DNA of 18,914 nucleotides, taken from positions 1 to 18,914 of the forward strand of contig CAZGMC010000083.1 in NCBI GenBank assembly GCA_964526565.1, in the 5' to 3' direction. The notes below the pieces were generated by a model. The model made no database searches and was not told the origin of the DNA. It saw only the letters and a program-made list of their open reading frames with translations. The stretch is from CAZGMC01 sp964526565 (GTDB lineage: Bacteria > Pseudomonadota > Alphaproteobacteria > DSM-16000 > Inquilinaceae). Every line of letters starts with the position of its first letter. The stretch's first letter is position 1. Positions 14,282-18,914 of this stretch are shown one piece after another. Position numbers and translations under genes: made by a program.

Positions 14282-14716
14282 ATGCGCCACGGATTCGACC
14301 GCCGCAAGCTGAACCGCACCAGCAGCCATCGCCGCGCGATGTTCGCCAACATGGCGGCGGCGCTGATCACGCACGAGCAGATCACCACCACCCTGCCCAA
14401 GGCCAAGGACCTGCGCCGCGTCGTCGAGCCGCTGATCACCCTGGGCAGGAAGGGCACCCTGCACCACCGCCGTCAGGCCTTCGCCACGCTGCGCGACGAC
14501 GAGGTCGTGGCCAAGCTGTTCGGCCCGCTGGCCGAGCGCTATCGCGACCGGCCCGGCGGCTACACCCGTGTCCTGAAGGCCGGCTTCCGCTACGGCGACG
14601 CCGCGCCCATGGCGGTGATCGAGCTGGTCGACCGCGACCCCGAAGCCAAGGGCCGCGCCGACAAGGAGCGCGTCGCCGCCGAGCGCGCCGCCGCCGAGGC
14701 GGAAGAGGAGCTCTGA
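14282..14716 (+). CDS. rplQ: 50S ribosomal protein L17 (bL17)
   Basis: The 144-residue product begins MRHGFDRRKLNRTSSHRRAMFANM and has LPKAKDLRRVVEPLITLG, then the GGYTRVLKAGFRYGDAAPMAVIELVDR block that ends the L17 domain near residue 118. L17 is a bacterial-specific protein on the solvent side near the tunnel exit. A tail of about 25 residues (KGRADKERVAAERAAAEAEEEL) follows; charged Ala/Glu tails on L17 occur in other alphaproteobacteria. AGGAGGA (14266-14272) is a strong ribosome-binding site. It ends the cluster; no clear terminator lies in the 69 bases before the convergent ABC-F gene. Confidence 0.97.
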   Translation: MRHGFDRRKLNRTSSHRRAMFANMAAALITHEQITTTLPKAKDLRRVVEPLITLGRKGTLHHRRQAFATLRDDEVVAKLFGPLAERYRDRPGGYTRVLKAGFRYGDAAPMAVIELVDRDPEAKGRADKERVAAERAAAEAEEEL

Positions 14717-14785
14717 CGTCGACGCGGATACCGGGTGCATCGGCGGATCGACTATACTTCGGCCGGCGCCCGCCAGCCCCAACCT

Positions 14786-16693
<1,908 letters not shown>

Positions 16694-16756
16694 GGCGGAT
16701 GCGTCATATCACAGGCCACGGGCGTCGGAAAACCGGCCGTCGCCGCGACGTGCCGG

Positions 16757-16786
16757 TTGCCCGCGATCGGTCGCGGCGGCTATAAG
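16757..16786 (+). promoter_or_regulatory. Candidate sigma-70 type promoter for ndk
   Basis: TTGCCC (16757-16762) and TATAAG (16781-16786) are 18 bases apart and lie 40 bases before the ndk start, in the 133-base gap between the divergent ABC-F gene and ndk. The -10 stands out in such GC-rich sequence. Prediction only. No equally good promoter for the ABC-F gene is seen on the other strand. Confidence 0.55.
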
Positions 16787-16826
16787 GCCGAGCCAGCCTC
16801 CAACAAAAGTCAGGGGATCAGCCGTC

Positions 16827-17249
16827 ATGGCCGTTCAGCGTACGCTTTCCATCATCAAGCCGGACGCCACCGCCCGCAACGTCACCGGCGAGATCAACGC
16901 CCGGTTCGAAAAGGCGGGCCTGCGCATCGTCGCCCAGCGCCGTATCCGCCTGACCCAGGCCCAGGCCGAGGGGTTCTACGCCGTGCACGCCGAGCGGCCG
17001 TTCTATCGGGACCTGGTCGAATACATGACCTCGGGCCCGGTGGTCGTCCAGGTGCTGGAGGGCGAGGACGCCATCGCCAGGAACCGCGAGGTCATGGGTG
17101 CCACCGATCCGGCCAAGGCCGCTCCCGGTACCATCCGCGCCGACTTCGGCGCCTCGATCGAGGCCAACGCCGTGCATGGCTCCGATGCGCCGGAGACGGC
17201 AGCCGTTGAGGTGCACTACTTCTTCAGCGAGTGCGACATCGTCGGGTAG
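16827..17249 (+). CDS. ndk: Nucleoside diphosphate kinase
   Basis: The 140-residue product has the standard Ndk length. It starts AVQRTLSIIKPDATARN with the conserved lysine K11, and has H117 in EANAVHGSD as the phosphohistidine; FFSECDIV closes the protein. Ndk transfers the gamma phosphate between NTPs and NDPs, balancing nucleotide pools. The start at 16827 is set by homology; the open frame runs further upstream through noncoding sequence and the candidate promoter. CAGGGGA (16811-16817) precedes the start by 9 bases. A strong hairpin terminator follows. With adk apparently lost from this cluster, Ndk, which has weak adenylate kinase-like activity reported in E. coli, is worth noting, though a true second Adk elsewhere is far more likely. 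Confidence 0.98.
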   Translation: MAVQRTLSIIKPDATARNVTGEINARFEKAGLRIVAQRRIRLTQAQAEGFYAVHAERPFYRDLVEYMTSGPVVVQVLEGEDAIARNREVMGATDPAKAAPGTIRADFGASIEANAVHGSDAPETAAVEVHYFFSECDIVG

Positions 17250-17312
17250 GCCGGCACCCGCGGACGCCGGCACAGGACAGCCAACTATCGTGGCCGGCGC
17301 GGCCGGACGAAA

Positions 17313-17343
17313 AACGGCGGCGCCGGCCTGCGGCGCCGCCGTT
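17313..17343 (+). terminator. Strong 13-bp hairpin terminator between ndk and the convergent oxidase subunit gene
   Basis: Bases 17313-17325 pair perfectly with 17331-17343 around the loop GCCTG. On the + strand the stem is preceded by AAA and ends in GTT followed by CGCATTCC; on the - strand it is followed by TTTTCGTCC. The hairpin lies 63 bases after the ndk stop and 35 bases beyond the end of the convergent small gene, so it can end both transcripts. The T-run is better for the - strand. Confidence 0.75.
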
Positions 17344-17378
17344 CGCATTCCGGCGGCATGGGCTGCTGCGGAGAAGGC

Positions 17379-17534
17379 CTACAGGAGGAACAGCGCCATC
17401 AGGATCAGGACGGCCGCCACGGTGACGATGCTGTACGTGCTGAATTTCGTGAACCCCGACCACATCGCCCTCTTCGAGGCCAGGATGCCGTCCTCGTCCT
17501 CGTTGGAGCGCGGTCTGTCGGTTGCCATTGCCAT
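17379..17534 (-). CDS. Small membrane protein, aa3-type cytochrome c oxidase subunit IV family
   Basis: This 51-codon frame encodes a charged N-terminal part (MAMATDRPRSNEDEDGILAS), then KRAMWSGFTKFST and a single membrane helix of about 18 residues (SIVTVAAVLILMALFLL) at the C-terminus. The W-x-G-F-x-K-F/G pattern just before one helix ending in ALFLL is typical of the tiny bacterial aa3 oxidase subunit IV (about 45-50 residues), found mainly in alphaproteobacteria and bound to the heme-copper oxidase in the inner membrane. The genes of the catalytic subunits are not nearby, which is common for this protein. GGGAAGG lies 7 bases before the ATG at 17534; a second ATG two codons in (17528) is equally possible. 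Assignment is by pattern memory; function of the subunit is poorly known. Confidence 0.75.
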   Translation of the reverse strand: MAMATDRPRSNEDEDGILASKRAMWSGFTKFSTYSIVTVAAVLILMALFLL

Positions 17535-17561
17535 CGCCTCGCCTTCCCACCGTTTCCGCCG

Positions 17562-17590
17562 TTCTTAGAGTTCCCGCGACGATTTGACAA
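17562..17590 (-). promoter_or_regulatory. Candidate promoter for the small oxidase-subunit gene
   Basis: On the - strand TTGTCA (17590-17585) and TAAGAA (17567-17562) are 17 bases apart, 27 bases upstream of the start at 17534. The -35 is close to consensus and the -10 is weak (3 of 6; shifting by two bases gives TCTAAG with a short spacer). It lies in the AT-richer part of the gap after purN, so the small gene may be transcribed independently of purMN. Confidence 0.4.
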
Positions 17591-17629
17591 GGGAAAACGG
17601 GGATTCCCGCCTGCCTCGGCCGGCGCGGG

Positions 17630-18280
17630 TCAGCCCTGCGGATTGAGCAGGAACAGCTCCGGCGCGGCGGCGTCATCCACCACCACGCGCTCGTCGACGA
17701 CGCGGGCCCGCCCTGCCGCCACCAGCCGCAGCGCCAGCGCATAGCAGCGGTGCTCGGCAACCAGGACGCGCCCCGCGAGCCGGTCTTCGTCGTCGGCGGC
17801 GTGCACCGGGACAGCCGCCTGCACGATGATCGGCCCGTCGTCCATGGCCGGGCGTACGAAATGGACGGTGCAGCCGGCGAAGCGTACGCCTGCTGCCAGC
17901 GCCCGCGCGTGCGTGTCCAGGCCGCGGAACGACGGCAGCAGGGACGGATGGATGTTCAGCACCCGGTCCCGCCAGCGCTCGACGAACCCGGCGGTCAGCA
18001 GGCGCATGAACCCGGCCAGGCAGATCAGCTCGGCGCCGCTGTCGCGAATCGGCGCCTCCAGCGCCCGCTCAAACGAGTCGCGGTCGGGGAAGCCGCGGTG
18101 GTCGATGGTCGCCGCCGGCACGCCGGCCAGGGCCGCGTGGGTCAGCCCGCCGGCGCCCGGCACGTTGGACACCACCAGGGCGATCTCGGCCGGGTAGTCC
18201 GGTGCCGCGGCGGCGTCGAGCAGGGCGCGCAGGTTGCTGCCGCGCCCCGAGATCAGGACTGCGACCTTGCGCCGGGCCAT
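17630..18280 (-). CDS. purN: Phosphoribosylglycinamide formyltransferase (GAR transformylase)
   Basis: The 216-residue product catalyses formyl transfer from 10-formyltetrahydrofolate to GAR, the third step of purine synthesis. It shows the phosphate-binding SGRGSNL (11-17), the active-site N109 and H111 in NIHPSLLPSF, and D147 in MDDGPII; these match E. coli N106, H108 and D144 with a constant offset of three. Length is close to E. coli PurN (212). The start ATG lies inside the end of purM, an overlap of 28 bases, so the two genes are translated as a coupled pair. The C-terminus (AAPELFLLNPQG) runs to a TGA at 17632-17630. No strong terminator follows. Confidence 0.97.
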   Translation of the reverse strand: MARRKVAVLISGRGSNLRALLDAAAAPDYPAEIALVVSNVPGAGGLTHAALAGVPAATIDHRGFPDRDSFERALEAPIRDSGAELICLAGFMRLLTAGFVERWRDRVLNIHPSLLPSFRGLDTHARALAAGVRFAGCTVHFVRPAMDDGPIIVQAAVPVHAADDEDRLAGRVLVAEHRCYALALRLVAAGRARVVDERVVVDDAAAPELFLLNPQG

Positions 18281-18914
18281 GCCGCCTCCGTTCCGTCAAT
18301 GCGCACGCGCGGGCCGTCGGTGACCGGCGCCACCGTGCCGATGCGATAAACGGTCTCGCCGGCGGCAGTCAGCAACGCCGTCGCCGCCTCGGCCCGGTCG
18401 GGCGCGGCGACCGCCACCATGCCGATGCCGGCATTGAAGGTGCGGGCCAGGTCCCACTGTGCCAGCCCGCCCGCCTCGGCCAGCCAGCGCATCACCGGCG
18501 GCAGCGGCCAGGACGTGGCATCCAGCACGACGCCCAGTCCGTCGGGCAGCACCCGCGGCACGTTCTCGGTCAGGCCGCCGCCGGTGATGTGGGCCAGCGC
18601 CCCGACCAGCCCGGCGCGGACGGCGGCCAGGACTGGCTGGACATAGATCCGGGTCGGCGTCAGCAGTGCCTCGCCGAGCGGCCGGTCCGGCGCGAACGGG
18701 GCCGGCACCGCGTAGGCCAGCCCCAGCTCGGCCACCACACGGCGCACCAGCGAGAAGCCGTTGGAGTGCAGCCCGTCCGACGCCACGCCCAGCACCACGT
18801 CGCCGGGGCGTACGGCAGCGCCGGTCAGCAGCCCGTCGCGCGGTGCGGCACCGACGGCGAAGCCGGCCAGGTCGTAGTCGCCCTCGGCGTACATGTCCGG
18901 CATCTCCGCCGTCT
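18253..18914 (-). CDS. purM: Phosphoribosylformylglycinamidine cyclo-ligase (AIR synthetase), C-terminal part
   Basis: The gene enters from the right edge; about 220 residues of the C-terminal half are present. The first readable codons, TAEMPDMY, are the conserved PurM motif, followed by DYDLAGFAVG, then GLASDGLHSNGFSLVR-like sequence (here VASDGLHSNGFSLVR), HITGGGLTENVPRVLP and FNAGIGM, all typical of PurM. The enzyme closes the imidazole ring with ATP, two steps after PurN. The stop (18255-18253) lies inside purN. The purM-purN order is the usual bacterial operon. The N-terminal ATP-binding half lies outside the window. Confidence 0.97.
   Translation of the reverse strand, partial: TAEMPDMYAEGDYDLAGFAVGAAPRDGLLTGAAVRPGDVVLGVASDGLHSNGFSLVRRVVAELGLAYAVPAPFAPDRPLGEALLTPTRIYVQPVLAAVRAGLVGALAHITGGGLTENVPRVLPDGLGVVLDATSWPLPPVMRWLAEAGGLAQWDLARTFNAGIGMVAVAAPDRAEAATALLTAAGETVYRIGTVAPVTDGPRVRIDGTEAAWPGARSQS

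Noticed and set aside
14753..14758. TATACT as a -10 element after rplQ
   Set aside because: No acceptable -35 at the right spacing, and a + strand transcript would run antisense into the ABC-F gene.
17584..17589. A perfect TTGACA on the + strand
   Set aside because: No -10 at 16-18 bases and no + strand gene downstream; the overlapping - strand TTGTCA fits the small gene better.

Overview
The window is a very GC-rich stretch of an alphaproteobacterial chromosome. It carries the long S10-spc-alpha ribosomal protein cluster on the + strand, followed by a few housekeeping genes. The assignment to Alphaproteobacteria, probably a Rhodospirillales-like lineage, rests on four things: the gene order (tuf, then rpsJ through rplQ, with rpsD absent between rpsK and rpoA); an RNA polymerase alpha subunit that starts with the alphaproteobacterial IQKNWQ sequence; a tiny aa3-type cytochrome oxidase subunit IV gene; and GC-rich third codon positions throughout. 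The genus cannot be named from this sequence.

Layout. Positions 1-55 hold the last codons of tuf (EF-Tu). A 244-base gap with two perfect palindromes follows. Then comes a tightly packed run from 300 to 11764: rpsJ, rplC, rplD, rplW, rplB, rpsS, rplV, rpsC, rplP, rpmC, rpsQ, rplN, rplX, rplE, rpsN, rpsH, rplF, rplR, rpsE, rpmD, rplO, secY. Gaps are mostly under 30 bases, with several stop/start overlaps, as expected of one co-transcribed, translationally coupled unit. After secY, where alphaproteobacteria usually carry adk (adenylate kinase), only a scar is left: an ATG overlapping the secY stop and, out of frame with it, about 45 codons resembling the end of Adk. The alpha operon follows: rpsM, rpsK, rpoA, rplQ (12109-14716). 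A YheS-like ABC-F ATPase lies convergent on the - strand (14786-16693). Divergent from it, ndk has its own candidate promoter and a strong terminator hairpin. A 51-codon membrane protein gene of the aa3 oxidase subunit IV type and the purM-purN pair lie on the - strand and run to the right edge, where purM is cut off.

How the genes work together. Almost everything here builds or serves the ribosome: EF-Tu, 24 ribosomal proteins, the SecY translocon channel at the tunnel exit, the RNA polymerase alpha subunit, and an ABC-F factor of a ribosome-binding family. Ndk, PurM and PurN belong to nucleotide supply.

What stands out. No unknown multi-gene system is visible, and I do not claim one. The notable points are the apparent loss of adk from its usual place; a uL30 (rpmD) gene with an in-frame N-terminal extension of about 155 residues, proline- and acid-rich, containing PPP and PPPP runs; a uL3 protein with a C-terminal tail of about 90 residues built in part from three exact 24-bp tandem repeats; and a general habit of low-complexity, mostly Ala/Pro/Glu tails on several ribosomal proteins (uL3, uS17, uS5, uL30, bL17). 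I ran no searches or alignments; family comparisons are from memory.
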